A stretch of DNA of 64,000 bases, taken from Echinicola strongylocentroti. Its GTDB lineage: Bacteria > Bacteroidota > Bacteroidia > Cytophagales > Cyclobacteriaceae. Shown here one piece after another: positions 17,822 through 27,251 of this stretch. The stretch covers positions 1,907,001 to 1,971,000 of the forward strand of contig NZ_CP030041.1 in the NCBI RefSeq assembly GCF_003260975.1, given 5' to 3'. The translations under genes were made by a program, and so were the position numbers. The notes under the pieces are model-generated. The model was not told where the DNA came from. It saw only the letters and a program-made list of their open reading frames with translations, and did no database searches. Each line of letters opens with the position of its first letter. The stretch's first letter is position 1.

Positions 17822-18778
17822 ATGGAAACAATTCTTATCACTGGAGCCGCAGGACAACTAGGCTCCGAACTGACTTTGGCACTTGCCAACATGTATGGAG
17901 GTGATCGCATCATTGCCACAGACATCAATGAAGCCTCTTCCTATAAATTTGACTATTGCCGCTTTATGCCACTGGACGTTATGGACAAAGGCAGGATAGC
18001 AGATATTGTCAAAACCGAAAAAGTAACACAAATCTACCATTTGGCAGCCATCCTTTCGGCCACCAGTGAGAAGAATCCGCTTTTTGCCTGGGACCTGAAC
18101 ATGGAAAGCCTCCTATCCATTCTGGAAATAGCCAAAGAGGAAAAGCTCAACAAGATTTACTGGCCATCATCGATTGCTGTTTTTGGCCCGAATACACCGA
18201 TGCAGAACACTCCTCAAGACTGCATTATGGACCCAAACACCGTTTACGGCATCTCCAAACAAGCCGGAGAAAGATGGTGTGCTTACTATTTTGAAAAATA
18301 TGGCGTAGACGTCAGGAGCTTACGTTACCCGGGCCTTATTGGCTATAAGTCCATGCCTGGTGGTGGCACAACCGATTACGCAGTGGACATCTTCCATAAA
18401 GCCATCTATGGCGAGCACTTTGAGTGTTTTCTGAAAGAAGACACTTACCTGCCCATGATGTATATGGACGATGCTATCAAGGCCACCCTTGACCTCATGC
18501 ATGCACCAGCAGACCAAATCAGCATACGCTCTAGTTACAACCTCGGAGGAATTAGCTTTTCTCCTAAGGACATCTATGAATGTGTCAAACAACACTACCC
18601 GGACTTTACCATCTCCTATAGTCCTGATTTTAGGCAACAAATTGCGGACACATGGCCTGACAGTATTGATGACAGTGCTGCCCATAATGACTGGGGCTGG
18701 CAACATTCCTTTGGATTGGAAGAAATGACTAAAGATATTTTGGCTAACTTACCGGCTTATTTGGTAAACCTAAAATAA
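17822..18778 (+). CDS. L-threonine 3-dehydrogenase, SDR (UDP-glucose epimerase-like) type
   Basis: NAD-dependent extended-SDR protein of 318 aa. The N-terminus ILITGAAGQLGSELTLAL holds the GxxGxxG dinucleotide motif, followed by IYHLAAILSATSEK (substrate loop) and a catalytic YGISKQAGERW (YxxxK) with the Ser in WPSSIAVFG. The sequence PGLIGYKSMPGGGTTDYAVD is characteristic of short-chain threonine dehydrogenases as known from Bacteroidota (Flavobacterium frigidimaris type). It oxidises threonine to 2-amino-3-ketobutyrate, the substrate of the divergent Kbl, and this context makes threonine the likely substrate rather than a nucleotide sugar. The next gene follows after 7 bp. Confidence 0.88.
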   Translation: METILITGAAGQLGSELTLALANMYGGDRIIATDINEASSYKFDYCRFMPLDVMDKGRIADIVKTEKVTQIYHLAAILSATSEKNPLFAWDLNMESLLSILEIAKEEKLNKIYWPSSIAVFGPNTPMQNTPQDCIMDPNTVYGISKQAGERWCAYYFEKYGVDVRSLRYPGLIGYKSMPGGGTTDYAVDIFHKAIYGEHFECFLKEDTYLPMMYMDDAIKATLDLMHAPADQISIRSSYNLGGISFSPKDIYECVKQHYPDFTISYSPDFRQQIADTWPDSIDDSAAHNDWGWQHSFGLEEMTKDILANLPAYLVNLK

Positions 18779-18785
18779 AGTATAA

Positions 18786-19271
18786 ATGAAAAAGCTACTG
18801 CCCTACTTTTTTTTATTGGGAACTGCGATGAGCTGTGATGAGCCTGCCCAAGAAACCACCAACGAGAACGTGGTATCAGAAAGCGCTGCATCACCAGCAG
18901 ATAAAGTTCTTCAAAAAGGAAGCTCTACATGGTTCACCTACGAAGGCACTGTGCCTTGTGCTGACTGTAGTGGGATCAAGACTACCTTGCAGCTGGAAAA
19001 CCGTCCTGAAAAAGAAGCCAGAGAATACAAACTCACTGAAGTGTACCTCGGCACTCCTGATGGAGATCGCTCATTCGAGTCGGCAGGGCTTTACGAAGTC
19101 ACTTATGGAACGGATGGAAATCCAGGAGCCATGGTTATCACTTTGCTGGACGATCAAGGTAATCCTACCAAACATTTTCTTCAGGAACGTGACGCCAAAA
19201 AATTCACTCTGCTGGACAAAAACAAAAATAAAATAGCAACCGACCTGGATTATTCATTGACCATAAAGTAA
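18786..19271 (+). CDS. NlpE-like lipoprotein
   Basis: A 161-aa lipoprotein with signal MKKLLPYFFLLGTAMSC (lipobox AMSC). The mature part matches the N-terminal domain of NlpE, the E. coli lipoprotein that senses surface contact and copper stress. It has FTYEGTVPCADCSGIKTTL with the CxxC pair and a later YEVTYGTDGNPGAMVI strand region. It lacks the C-terminal OB domain of E. coli NlpE, as do most Bacteroidota versions. It starts 7 bp after tdh and may be co-transcribed, but a functional link to threonine breakdown is not evident. A strong palindromic terminator follows. Confidence 0.85.
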   Translation: MKKLLPYFFLLGTAMSCDEPAQETTNENVVSESAASPADKVLQKGSSTWFTYEGTVPCADCSGIKTTLQLENRPEKEAREYKLTEVYLGTPDGDRSFESAGLYEVTYGTDGNPGAMVITLLDDQGNPTKHFLQERDAKKFTLLDKNKNKIATDLDYSLTIK

Positions 19272-19313
19272 TGGTTGGCTACACGTATCGCAATCAGCCT
19301 CAGTGGGCCCATT

Positions 19314-19356
19314 GGACAAAAAATAAGCCTGAATAAATCAGGCTTATTTTTTGTCC
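19314..19356. terminator. Bidirectional terminator
   Basis: A perfect 19-bp stem, GGACAAAAAATAAGCCTGA (19314-19332) with its complement at 19338-19356, and a five-base loop. The A/T runs give a T-tract in both directions. It serves the NlpE-like gene and the convergent ArsC/Spx-like gene, whose last codons (from 19344) lie inside the stem. Confidence 0.9.
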
Positions 19357-19700
19357 AAAATGATCTCTTTCTGAAATCCTAAAACCACCTCTCCATCTGG
19401 ATACACCATTACTGGCCTTTTGATCATGCTACTATTCTCCACCAATATCGGTAGAGCGGTAGCCTCTTCATCCATTTTTATTTTCTCATCATCCGACAGC
19501 TTTCTATAAGTAGTCCCTCTTTTGTTCACCAATTTGTCCAAAGGCACTTTTTCCAAGAAGCTCTCCAAAAGTGATTGTGTAGGAGGCGTTTTCTTATAGT
19601 CCACAAAATGGTAGGCAATGCCTTCTTCCTCCAGCAGGTTGAAGGTCTTTTTCATGGTATCGCAGTTTTTGATACCATAGACACTGAGCGTTGTTCCCAT
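19344..19700 (-). CDS. ArsC/Spx-family protein (YffB-like)
   Basis: About 118 aa when started at the ATG at 19700 (MGTTLSVYGIKNCDTMKKTF); an upstream ATG at 19730 adds ten unlikely residues. The glutaredoxin-like fold of the ArsC family is evident from the single N-terminal Cys in IKNCDTMKK (CxxM rather than CxxC), FVDYKKTPPT, VNKRGTTYRKL and the cis-Pro region MIKRPVMVYPDG. This matches YffB/Spx-like reductases rather than true arsenate reductase, which would need the Cx5R-type or extra catalytic Arg residues. No ars genes are nearby, so an arsenate role is not supported. The 3' end lies within the shared terminator. Confidence 0.85.
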   Translation of the reverse strand: MGTTLSVYGIKNCDTMKKTFNLLEEEGIAYHFVDYKKTPPTQSLLESFLEKVPLDKLVNKRGTTYRKLSDDEKIKMDEEATALPILVENSSMIKRPVMVYPDGEVVLGFQKEIILDKK

Positions 19701-19880
19701 ATTATTTTGAATCTGTTGATTTGCCAACAAAGCTAATTTTTCTGGCGATTGCTAGCCAATAATCAGGAAAAAATCTCCCCCGGATTCCTTCCGAAACTTT
19801 CTCCATTTACTATCTGGACTACCCAATTGCCAGTCACATCCTGGGCATTGTGATTTGTTCACCTTACTCCCTTGCCCCTA

Positions 19881-19917
19881 ATATAAAAGGCCGCCCGTAA
19901 GAGCAGCCTTTTATATT
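19881..19917 (-). terminator. Terminator of hemL
   Basis: ATATAAAAGGC and GCCTTTTATAT arms enclose a GC-rich loop and lie directly after the hemL stop (19918-19920), with a T-rich run on the minus strand. Confidence 0.7.
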
Positions 19918-21207
19918 TTACAAAATTTCTTTTAATGCGCCCTCATTGGCATCAATGATCTGGGCAATATGTTCTTCGGTCAACGCCGTACTCAAAAAGA
20001 GGCTTTCGAACTGCGATGGAGGAAGATAAACCCCTCGTTTTAGCATGGCTTGGAAATACTTACCAAACAGGGCTGTATCTGAAGACATTGCGGTTTCGAA
20101 ATCAGTTACTTTCTCAGAGGTAAAAAACAGACTGTACATACTCCCAAGATGTGTCGTCGAATAGTCCAGCCCCATCTTTTGTAAAGTAGCTCTTACACCT
20201 GCAACCAATTTCCCACCGGTTTTTTCCAATCCATCATAGATTTCAGGGTGCTTGTAAAGGTAATTTAACATAGCCATTCCAGCTGCCATGGCCACAGGAT
20301 TACCTGACAATGTTCCTGCTTGGTACACCGGTCCTACAGGAGAGACATAGTCCATGATTTCTTTTTTTCCACCATAAGCCCCCACGGGCATACCACCGCC
20401 AATGATTTTTCCCATTGTGGTCAAGTCCGGCGTGACACCGAAGACCTCTTGGGCGCCCCCTTGCGCTAGTCGGAAGCCAGTCATCACCTCATCAAAAATC
20501 AACACGATCCCTTCTTCATCACACAACTTTCTTAATCCTTCCAGAAAACCCTCCTCGGGCAATACCAACCCCATATTTCCGGGTACTGGTTCTAGGATAA
20601 TGGCCGCTATTTCGTCTTTGTTGGCATCTACCAGCTCCTTCACGGCTACAAGGTCATTGTAAGGAGCCAGAAGGGTGTCTTTAGCAGTTCCTGTGGTCAC
20701 TCCGGGCGAATTGGGCTCACCCATGGTAATAGCCCCTGAACCCGCTGCTATCAAAAATGAATCTCCATGACCATGATAATTCCCCGAAAACTTAATGAAC
20801 TTATCTCGTCCAGTATACCCTCTGGCCAGTCTTATAGCTGACATCGTGGCCTCTGTGCCACTATTCACCATTCTCACCTTTTCTACAGAAGGGACCATCT
20901 TGGTGATGATTTCAGCAATATCTACTTCTTTAGCAGTAGGGGTGCCAAAGGATGTCCCCATCTCGACGGCCTTAATAACAGCCTCCTTGATCTCCGGATG
21001 GTTATGCCCCAAGATCATTGGCCCCCAACTGTTGATCAATTCAATGTAGCGGTTATCATCTTCATCGTACAGATAGGCGCCCTCTGCTCTTTTGATAAAC
21101 AACGGATCTCCTCCCACGGCCTTAAAAGCCCTTACAGGAGAATTGACTCCTCCGGGAATAAAATTCTGTGCATTGGAAAAAAGCGCTTTACTATTCTTGA
21201 TGTCCAT
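19918..21207 (-). CDS. hemL: Glutamate-1-semialdehyde 2,1-aminomutase
   Basis: PLP/PMP enzyme that converts glutamate-1-semialdehyde to 5-aminolevulinate, the step after HemA (also in this window). It is 429 aa, normal length. Signatures are [20 protein letters not shown] at the N-terminus, [38 protein letters not shown] and [17 protein letters not shown] with the Schiff-base Lys; [15 protein letters not shown] follows. It begins 9 bp after the PBP1-like gene and is likely co-transcribed with it, an unusual partner for a haem gene. Confidence 0.96.
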   Translation of the reverse strand: MDIKNSKALFSNAQNFIPGGVNSPVRAFKAVGGDPLFIKRAEGAYLYDEDDNRYIELINSWGPMILGHNHPEIKEAVIKAVEMGTSFGTPTAKEVDIAEIITKMVPSVEKVRMVNSGTEATMSAIRLARGYTGRDKFIKFSGNYHGHGDSFLIAAGSGAITMGEPNSPGVTTGTAKDTLLAPYNDLVAVKELVDANKDEIAAIILEPVPGNMGLVLPEEGFLEGLRKLCDEEGIVLIFDEVMTGFRLAQGGAQEVFGVTPDLTTMGKIIGGGMPVGAYGGKKEIMDYVSPVGPVYQAGTLSGNPVAMAAGMAMLNYLYKHPEIYDGLEKTGGKLVAGVRATLQKMGLDYSTTHLGSMYSLFFTSEKVTDFETAMSSDTALFGKYFQAMLKRGVYLPPSQFESLFLSTALTEEHIAQIIDANEGALKEIL

Positions 21208-21216
21208 TAATACAAA

Positions 21217-22890
21217 TTATTTGATTTCTTCTATTTTACCTTCATTAAGCTTTAGCACTGGCACGTATTGATTGGACTGACTATTCCTGAAGTCCAATCC
21301 AAAACCCAAACCGGATTTCACCTCTCCTTGTCGATCGAGGTTTTTTCCAAAATCAAATCCCTTTCTGGAATTGACCGTTCCTGCCACCCAGTTCATCAGG
21401 TCAAACCCAATATAAGCATTGGCCCCTGGGTAACTACTGTACTTTTCGAAAAAACGAAACCTAAAATCTTCAGTTATTTCCTTGCCAAAGTTCACGGTAT
21501 TGTTCCCGATATAATTCAAGTCCGTACCATCCAGCATCTCAAAGTTTGCAAAATTAAAATATAGCCAACTGTCCAAGACAAAGACGGGTGTGCTCGTACT
21601 GAGCGACTCCATTAAGGACAAGGTAGGTGAGGCGATATAGGGATCATCGGAAAATATCACAATCTGGTCAGCTCTTGACGTCTCACCAGGTTTCAACCCT
21701 ACATTGGAAAGAAAATCCCTGATACTATTGGAACCAACTTTCTCATTGAACACCACCCTATATCCTCTCTTGGAAGCCTCAGCCGCAAACTGTCTGGCCA
21801 TTAGCTCATCACGTGAGGAACCGCTATACGCCAAGGCAATTCGATTTCCGGTCACATGCCGCCGACTATAATCCAGCAACTTCTCCACTATCACTTCCGT
21901 AGATGGCCTAAAGAGGTATGCATACTTGGTATCGCCAAAATTCTCCTTGATATTGGAAAGGGGATTGATAAATGGGATCTGGTGTTTATCGGCAAAATCG
22001 GCCACCAAGGCTGTTTCTTCGGGATAGATCGGACCGACGATCACATCAGCCATTCTAAAATAAGGATCCGAAAGTATCTTCTTCACCACCCCATCATTTC
22101 TTTCCGTATCAAATGTCTTCACATTAATGGCCGCTCCACTTCGTTCTGCGTCCTTGATAGCCATGTCCAAACCTTGGTAGAGTTCAAAAACAAAATTCCC
22201 TCCTTCTAGATTGTTCACTCCGCTTCCCCCTTGGTAATTAAACGGAAGGATGATGGCTACATCCAACACATCATTCTCCACCTTTTCCATGCTTCCTCCT
22301 GTGCCTTCTTGGCCCTCCAAGTTCATACTTTCTAGTTCTGATAGCAGCTTTTTTTCATTGGAAGTGAGCGAAGATTGCTGTAGCAATTTTTCTTTGAGGG
22401 CTAGATCATAGCCTTTATTGGCTTTGAAAGAGGTATAGTGAGCCACCAAGAGACTGACTGTAGCATTATTGCTCAGGTAGTCATAGCTTGCTCTATACCC
22501 CTCTTCACGCAGCGACTCCCTTTTGATCTTACCGATCGCATTCAGTCCATCATAAGCCTGGTTAAGGGCAAATTCGGTCGTGCCCAAAAGATACAATGCT
22601 TCGTCTTCCTGCTCCCAATTGTAATCGGTCACTAGCTGCTCCAATGTTGCTTTGGCCAGCTGGTACTGCTTATTTTTGAAGGCCGCTCGTGCAAAATGAA
22701 AATGAGCGTAGAGTGACAGCTTCCCGTAATTAGTATAGTCCAAATAAGGCCGAAGCTGGTCCAAGGCCTCAGCAGGCTGTCCACTGTCAATCAACCGCAC
22801 TGCCGAACGGTAACCTGTCCCTGTCTCCTGTGCTTTTAACGACCCGATACACATCAAGGCAAGCAGTAAAAGAATGTTTATTTTTTTCAT
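21217..22890 (-). CDS. PBP1-fold periplasmic protein with N-terminal TPR region
   Basis: A 557-aa exported protein with signal peptide MKKINILLLLALMCIGSLKA and cleavage before QETG. Residues 25-190 are helical TPR-like repeats (FHFARAAFKNKQYQLAKATL, YLLGTTEFALNQAYDGL). From about residue 205 the type-1 periplasmic-binding fold starts with DVAIILPFNYQGG and continues with VIVGPIYPEETALVADFA and RIALAYSGSSRDELMARQFA. This architecture resembles LpoA-like penicillin-binding-protein activators and LivK-type binding proteins. No permease or ATPase genes flank it, which favours an LpoA-like or other non-transport role. It precedes hemL by 9 bp. Confidence 0.8.
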   Translation of the reverse strand: MKKINILLLLALMCIGSLKAQETGTGYRSAVRLIDSGQPAEALDQLRPYLDYTNYGKLSLYAHFHFARAAFKNKQYQLAKATLEQLVTDYNWEQEDEALYLLGTTEFALNQAYDGLNAIGKIKRESLREEGYRASYDYLSNNATVSLLVAHYTSFKANKGYDLALKEKLLQQSSLTSNEKKLLSELESMNLEGQEGTGGSMEKVENDVLDVAIILPFNYQGGSGVNNLEGGNFVFELYQGLDMAIKDAERSGAAINVKTFDTERNDGVVKKILSDPYFRMADVIVGPIYPEETALVADFADKHQIPFINPLSNIKENFGDTKYAYLFRPSTEVIVEKLLDYSRRHVTGNRIALAYSGSSRDELMARQFAAEASKRGYRVVFNEKVGSNSIRDFLSNVGLKPGETSRADQIVIFSDDPYIASPTLSLMESLSTSTPVFVLDSWLYFNFANFEMLDGTDLNYIGNNTVNFGKEITEDFRFRFFEKYSSYPGANAYIGFDLMNWVAGTVNSRKGFDFGKNLDRQGEVKSGLGFGLDFRNSQSNQYVPVLKLNEGKIEEIK

Positions 22891-23078
22891 GGGTAAATTA
22901 ACTTACGATGATTCCTGAAGACATTAGCCAATGATCACCCGAACAGCTGAATGCTACCTTGGGTGATCGAAGAAGTGAACCCTCCAAAAACAACTAATGC
23001 CCGCCTACGGCTAAGCTCAAATTTTATACCTATCTCAGACGGATTACGAATTTAAGTGATTTTGATACAAAACCACAC

Positions 23079-23105
23079 AAAAAAAGCCTGATTTACACCA
23101 GGCTT
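23079..23105 (-). terminator. Terminator of guaA
   Basis: On the minus strand AAGCCTG pairs with CAGGCTT and is followed by seven T (A at 23079-23085 on plus), 6 bp beyond the guaA stop. Confidence 0.85.
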
Positions 23106-23111
23106 TATGCT

Positions 23112-24641
23112 TTATTCCCACTCGATGGTCGCGGGCGGCTTAGAGCTGATGTCATACACCACTCTATTGACTCCTTTTACCTTATTGATAATTTCATTGG
23201 ATATTTTTCCCAAAAACTCGTAGGGCAAGTGCACCCAGTCAGCAGTCATGCCATCCACAGAAGTCACTGCTCTCAGCGCCACCACTTGCTCATAGGTCCG
23301 CTCATCACCCATCACACCTACAGACTGGACCGGCAGCAGTATCGCTCCCGCTTGCCAAACCTCATCATAGAGTTTGTCGTCTTTCAGTCCTTGGATAAAG
23401 ATATGATCCACTTCCTGTAGAATGGCCACCTTATCTGGGGTAACGTCTCCCAAAATCCGTATCGCCAATCCTGGCCCAGGGAATGGATGCCTTCCAATGA
23501 TATTCTCAGGAATCTGCAATGCACGGCCAACTTCTCTCACCCCGTCCTTAAACAAGGTATTCAGCGGCTCCACCACTTTTAGTTTCATAAAATCAGGCAA
23601 TCCCCCCACATTATGGTGGGACTTGATCGTGGCAGAAGGCCCATTCACAGAAACGGATTCGATGACATCTGGATAGATCGTCCCCTGGCCGAGCCATTTT
23701 ACACCTTGTATCTTATGCGCCTCGTCGTCAAACACTTCGATAAACGTATTTCCGATCGCCTTTCTTTTTTCCTCAGGGTCACTTTTGCCAGACAAAGCAT
23801 CATAAAAACGCTGCTTCGAATCCACACCGATCACATTCAGTCCTAGATGTTTGTAAGAATCAAGGACTTCTTCATATTCATTCTTCCGCAATAGACCATT
23901 GTCCACAAACACACAGGTCAGGTTATCCCCGATGGCCCTGTGGATCAGGGTGGCCGCTACCGAAGAGTCCACCCCTCCAGACAGTCCCATGACCACCTTA
24001 TCCTTGCCAATCTTCTCCTTCAGCTCATCGATCGTGGCATCTATAAACACATCCGAAGTCCAATCTTGACTACATGCACAAATCTGCACGACGAAGTTTC
24101 TCAGCACATTTTTGCCCTCTTCGGAATGGGTCACTTCTGGGTGAAACTGGATACCAAAGGTCTGCTCTTCAGGCACCTTAAATGCCGCCACCTTTACAGA
24201 AGCGGTACTGGAAATCACTTCCCAGCCATCCGGAAGGTCCTTGATCGTATCACCATGCGACATCCACACTTGGGAGCCATGGGAGACTTCATGAAACAAA
24301 TCATTGTGCTTGTCGATAAAATTCAGGTTGGCCCGGCCGTATTCCCTAATTTCGGAAGGCGCCACATTGCCGCCATACTTCTGGGCGAGCAATTGGGATC
24401 CGTAGCAAACGCCCAAAAGGGGCAATTTACCTCTGAACTGCTCAAGGTCTACATCTGGAGAGCCTTCATCCCTCACCGAGCAGGGGCTGCCCGATAGGAT
24501 CACGCCTTTGATGTCGGGTGTGATTTCTGGGATGTTATTATAAGGGTGGATTTCACAGTACACATCGAGTTCTCTTACTCTTCTGGCAATAAGCTGTGTG
24601 TACTGGGATCCAAAGTCTAGGATAAGTATCTGTTCTGCCAT
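23112..24641 (-). CDS. guaA: GMP synthase (glutamine-hydrolysing)
   Basis: Makes GMP from XMP, ATP and glutamine. About 509 aa from the ATG at 24641 ([16 protein letters not shown]); the ATG two codons upstream at 24647 is less likely. The glutamine amidotransferase domain shows [12 protein letters not shown] (nucleophile Cys, about residue 79) and [13 protein letters not shown] (His, Glu). The ATP-pyrophosphatase domain has [17 protein letters not shown], and the dimerisation domain has [15 protein letters not shown] and the conserved [14 protein letters not shown] end. A -7-like box, TACCTTTG, lies only 3 bp before this ATG on the minus strand, which would give a near-leaderless mRNA. Single gene with its own terminator. 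Confidence 0.97.
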   Translation of the reverse strand: MAEQILILDFGSQYTQLIARRVRELDVYCEIHPYNNIPEITPDIKGVILSGSPCSVRDEGSPDVDLEQFRGKLPLLGVCYGSQLLAQKYGGNVAPSEIREYGRANLNFIDKHNDLFHEVSHGSQVWMSHGDTIKDLPDGWEVISSTASVKVAAFKVPEEQTFGIQFHPEVTHSEEGKNVLRNFVVQICACSQDWTSDVFIDATIDELKEKIGKDKVVMGLSGGVDSSVAATLIHRAIGDNLTCVFVDNGLLRKNEYEEVLDSYKHLGLNVIGVDSKQRFYDALSGKSDPEEKRKAIGNTFIEVFDDEAHKIQGVKWLGQGTIYPDVIESVSVNGPSATIKSHHNVGGLPDFMKLKVVEPLNTLFKDGVREVGRALQIPENIIGRHPFPGPGLAIRILGDVTPDKVAILQEVDHIFIQGLKDDKLYDEVWQAGAILLPVQSVGVMGDERTYEQVVALRAVTSVDGMTADWVHLPYEFLGKISNEIINKVKGVNRVVYDISSKPPATIEWE

Positions 24642-24707
24642 GCGCAAAGGTAATCACACTTCCATTAACGGAAAAGCCGGAACTGAAAATTTCGAAATTT
24701 TATTTGG

Positions 24708-24747
24708 AAAAAAAATATCACCCTGTGATTTCTCTCAGGGTGATATT
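24708..24747 (-). terminator. Terminator of the GalNAc operon
   Basis: AATATCACCCTG (24714-24725) pairs perfectly with CAGGGTGATATT (24736-24747). On the minus strand the stem is followed by eight T. It closes the operon 47 bp after the GH109 stop. Confidence 0.9.
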
Positions 24748-24794
24748 CCAAATTCTATTTAGCAAGCTAAAAGATATAAAGCCTAACTATTTTT

Positions 24795-26207
24795 TTATAT
24801 CCTCACGCCAGTGTTCCCTCCACCTTCAAGGGTAATACTCACCGGTGCATTGGTTTTCCAAGAACCTCCGGTAAAGTCTGGTACATCGATAGAAGTAGCC
24901 TTATTGGCGACAGACCATTCGGACAAGGGAGAAAAAGCACTCCAAAGCGCCGCATCATATACATCCTGATCCAATGGCAAGCCATTCCTCAAGCAATCTA
25001 CCAGTCTCCAGGTCATCATAAAGTCCATGCCACCGTGTCCACCGATCTTCTTGGCCATTTCGCCGACTTTCTTGGTGATCTCCGGGGTATATTTCTCTTC
25101 CAATTCAGTCATCTGCTCATCAGAGAACCAACGGTGACCCGTCGCCACACCTTGCTTAGGCCACTTTCTGGCGATGCCTTTGGTACCGCTCACCAAGTGG
25201 ATCCTTGAGTAAGGCCTTGGGGAAGTCACATCGTGCTGGATCATGATAGACTTGCCTTTTTTGGTTTTCACCATGGTAGTGTTCATGTTACCACGGAATT
25301 GCATATTGGCATAAGAAGCAAAGAAATCATCCTCCTCTGCCAGTTCTTGGGCGTGTTGCTGCATCATGAAGTCATTACTGGACAGTGAGGTCAGGTAATC
25401 CATTTGATCGCCCCTGTTGATGTCCATGATTTGGCAAATTGGGCCTAAGCCGTGTGTCGCATAAAGGTTGCCGTTTCTGTAGGCATTTTCCTTAAGCCTC
25501 CACATGTCTTCGTAACCGCCGTCTTTCTTGAAGTTCAGCCCCAGCAGATCGTGCAGATAAGCACCTTCTCCGTGGATCACATCTCCAAAGAAGCCATCTC
25601 TGGCCATATTGAGCGTCATCATTTCGAAGAAATCGTAGCAGCAATTCTCCATCATCATGCAGTGCTTTTTGGTACGTTCGGAGGTCTCCACCAGCTCCCA
25701 GCACTCCTCTAGCGTCTTGGCAGCAGGCACCTCGATAGCCACGTGCTTGTCTGATTCCATCGCATACACGGCCATCGGCACGTGCCATTCCCAAGGGGTG
25801 AGGATAAAAACAATGTCCAGGTCATCACGGTCTACCATCTTCTTCCAAGCATAGGCAGAACCAGAATAGGTGTCAGGGTCATGAGGAGAATCCTTCAGCA
25901 TTTCCTTTACCTTGTCCACTTTCTCCGGCACCAAGTCACAAATGGCCTTGATCTCTACGCCTTTTATTTTACTCATCCGCTCCACATGACCAGGGCCACG
26001 CATTCCCAGGCCAATAAAACCTGCTCGTACCGTGTCCAGTTTTGGGGCACCGTAGCCCGACATATTGAACCGCTGGTTATTCTTTCTTTTGCTCTGTCTC
26101 AACACTTCGTCCAACTGTGGCTGGGTAAACCCGCTCATGCCAGCTCCTACCAACCCCATACCTGCAAGCCCGGATAGCTTAAGAAAATCTCTTCTATTAT
26201 TGCTCAT
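24795..26207 (-). CDS. GH109 alpha-N-acetylgalactosaminidase (Gfo/Idh/MocA fold)
   Basis: A 470-aa NAD-dependent glycosidase-like protein. The N-terminus MSNNRRDFLKLSGLAGMGLV is a twin-arginine signal, so it is exported folded with its cofactor. The Rossmann part begins VRAGFIGLGMRGPGHVERM. MMMENCCYDFFEMMTLNMAR, GDVIHGEGAYLHDLLGLNF and YATHGLGPICQIMDINRGD are features I recognise from the GH109 family, which removes terminal alpha-GalNAc by an NAD-mediated redox mechanism. A generic Gfo/Idh/MocA oxidoreductase would lack this set. It is the last gene of an operon with agaS, kinase and aldolase genes expected for GalNAc breakdown, which independently supports the assignment. Confidence 0.85.
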   Translation of the reverse strand: MSNNRRDFLKLSGLAGMGLVGAGMSGFTQPQLDEVLRQSKRKNNQRFNMSGYGAPKLDTVRAGFIGLGMRGPGHVERMSKIKGVEIKAICDLVPEKVDKVKEMLKDSPHDPDTYSGSAYAWKKMVDRDDLDIVFILTPWEWHVPMAVYAMESDKHVAIEVPAAKTLEECWELVETSERTKKHCMMMENCCYDFFEMMTLNMARDGFFGDVIHGEGAYLHDLLGLNFKKDGGYEDMWRLKENAYRNGNLYATHGLGPICQIMDINRGDQMDYLTSLSSNDFMMQQHAQELAEEDDFFASYANMQFRGNMNTTMVKTKKGKSIMIQHDVTSPRPYSRIHLVSGTKGIARKWPKQGVATGHRWFSDEQMTELEEKYTPEITKKVGEMAKKIGGHGGMDFMMTWRLVDCLRNGLPLDQDVYDAALWSAFSPLSEWSVANKATSIDVPDFTGGSWKTNAPVSITLEGGGNTGVRI

Positions 26208-26267
26208 AATAATGACTTTTTTGGTTAGTGTAAATATAAATTTTCCAAAACAGCTTCGTTCAGGTCG

Positions 26268-27251
26268 TCATTCAAAACCATAAACCCTGGCCGCATTGGT
26301 ATAGAATAGTTTCTGTAATACTTCTTCAGGCAAATTTAAGCCCCGAAACTTACCGGAAAACTCGGGTGCTTCCAGCTCCTTATCGGTAGCAAAGAAGTCC
26401 CAGTGAAAATTCCACAATTGCTCAAACCGGTCCGCCACTCCCTGATCACCAAAAGAACCGTCATCGATCACATCGGTACCGTACATGATCCTGTCCTGGT
26501 ACTTGATGATGAAATCCCGTACATCCTCCCAGCGATCTTTGGCCTGTAACTGCAAATGGCAAACCCTCTCGGCCACATCGGTCAGAAGATTCGGATAGTT
26601 ATCCAGTCTTGTGGCTACTTCATCGATACTCCATTCCATGCTCAGCAAATGTAAGCCTACGAATTGAAGTTTTGGATGGCGCTCCAAAATCCTATCCCGT
26701 GCATCCATTTGCTCCTGATACGAAGGATACTCCGGGTGCAGGTACATATGGTATTCGGGATGGCCACTAAAGTAATTTCGGTCAGAATCTACGGTCATTT
26801 CTTCCAAAGGAAGCCAGCAGTTTTTTGGCTCCCCCTGATGCCCGATCAGCAAGATGTCATTTTGTTCAAGATAATCCAGAATGGGTTTGACCCGCTCATC
26901 ATCTATCATGATAAACTGACCTTGGCTGTCCTTCAGGTCCATGCCAATATTCTTCCATATCTTCACGCCTGAAGCCCCTATTTCCAAGCCACGCTTTATC
27001 TGTTCAATGGCTTTATTTGCCCAACCTTGCTCATTTATCCCTTCAGTAGAAAAGGACGTTACGAATTTTATACGGTTGGGATATTGGCTATCCAGCTGTT
27101 TGAGCACCTCTTGCTGTCCCTCAATGGAATCAAAAAAAGGTATCTCTGTATTGATCGAAAGAAAGGAAGCGCCATACTCCAGCGCTTTCTCCATTTTTTC
27201 GATAGAATGGGTGTTTAAATGTACGTGTGCGTCTATAAATGGACGAATCAT
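26268..27251 (-). CDS. Amidohydrolase-2 family protein in the GalNAc operon
   Basis: A 327-aa TIM-barrel metal hydrolase of the Amidohydro_2 (PF04909) type. The N-terminal RPFIDAHVHLNTH gives the HxH metal pair (His9, His11). A middle segment, LIGHQGEPKNCW, provides another His, GLHLLSMEW a further one, and IMYGTDVIDDGSFG the catalytic Asp. It overlaps the aldolase gene by four bases (ATGA) and precedes GH109 by 60 bp, so it belongs to the operon. Family members act as hydrolases, decarboxylases or lactonases; the activity here is unknown. Because the operon lacks a NagA/AgaA-type deacetylase, deacetylation of GalNAc-6-P is one possible, unproven role. Confidence 0.8.
   Translation of the reverse strand: MIRPFIDAHVHLNTHSIEKMEKALEYGASFLSINTEIPFFDSIEGQQEVLKQLDSQYPNRIKFVTSFSTEGINEQGWANKAIEQIKRGLEIGASGVKIWKNIGMDLKDSQGQFIMIDDERVKPILDYLEQNDILLIGHQGEPKNCWLPLEEMTVDSDRNYFSGHPEYHMYLHPEYPSYQEQMDARDRILERHPKLQFVGLHLLSMEWSIDEVATRLDNYPNLLTDVAERVCHLQLQAKDRWEDVRDFIIKYQDRIMYGTDVIDDGSFGDQGVADRFEQLWNFHWDFFATDKELEAPEFSGKFRGLNLPEEVLQKLFYTNAARVYGFE

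Noticed and set aside
17822..18778. UDP-glucose 4-epimerase
   Set aside because: The fold is shared, but the PGLIGYKSMPGGGTTDY segment and the divergent kbl point to threonine dehydrogenase.
19344..19700. Arsenate reductase
   Set aside because: It has CxxM instead of the arsenate reductase catalytic arrangement and no ars genes nearby; YffB/Spx-like fits better.
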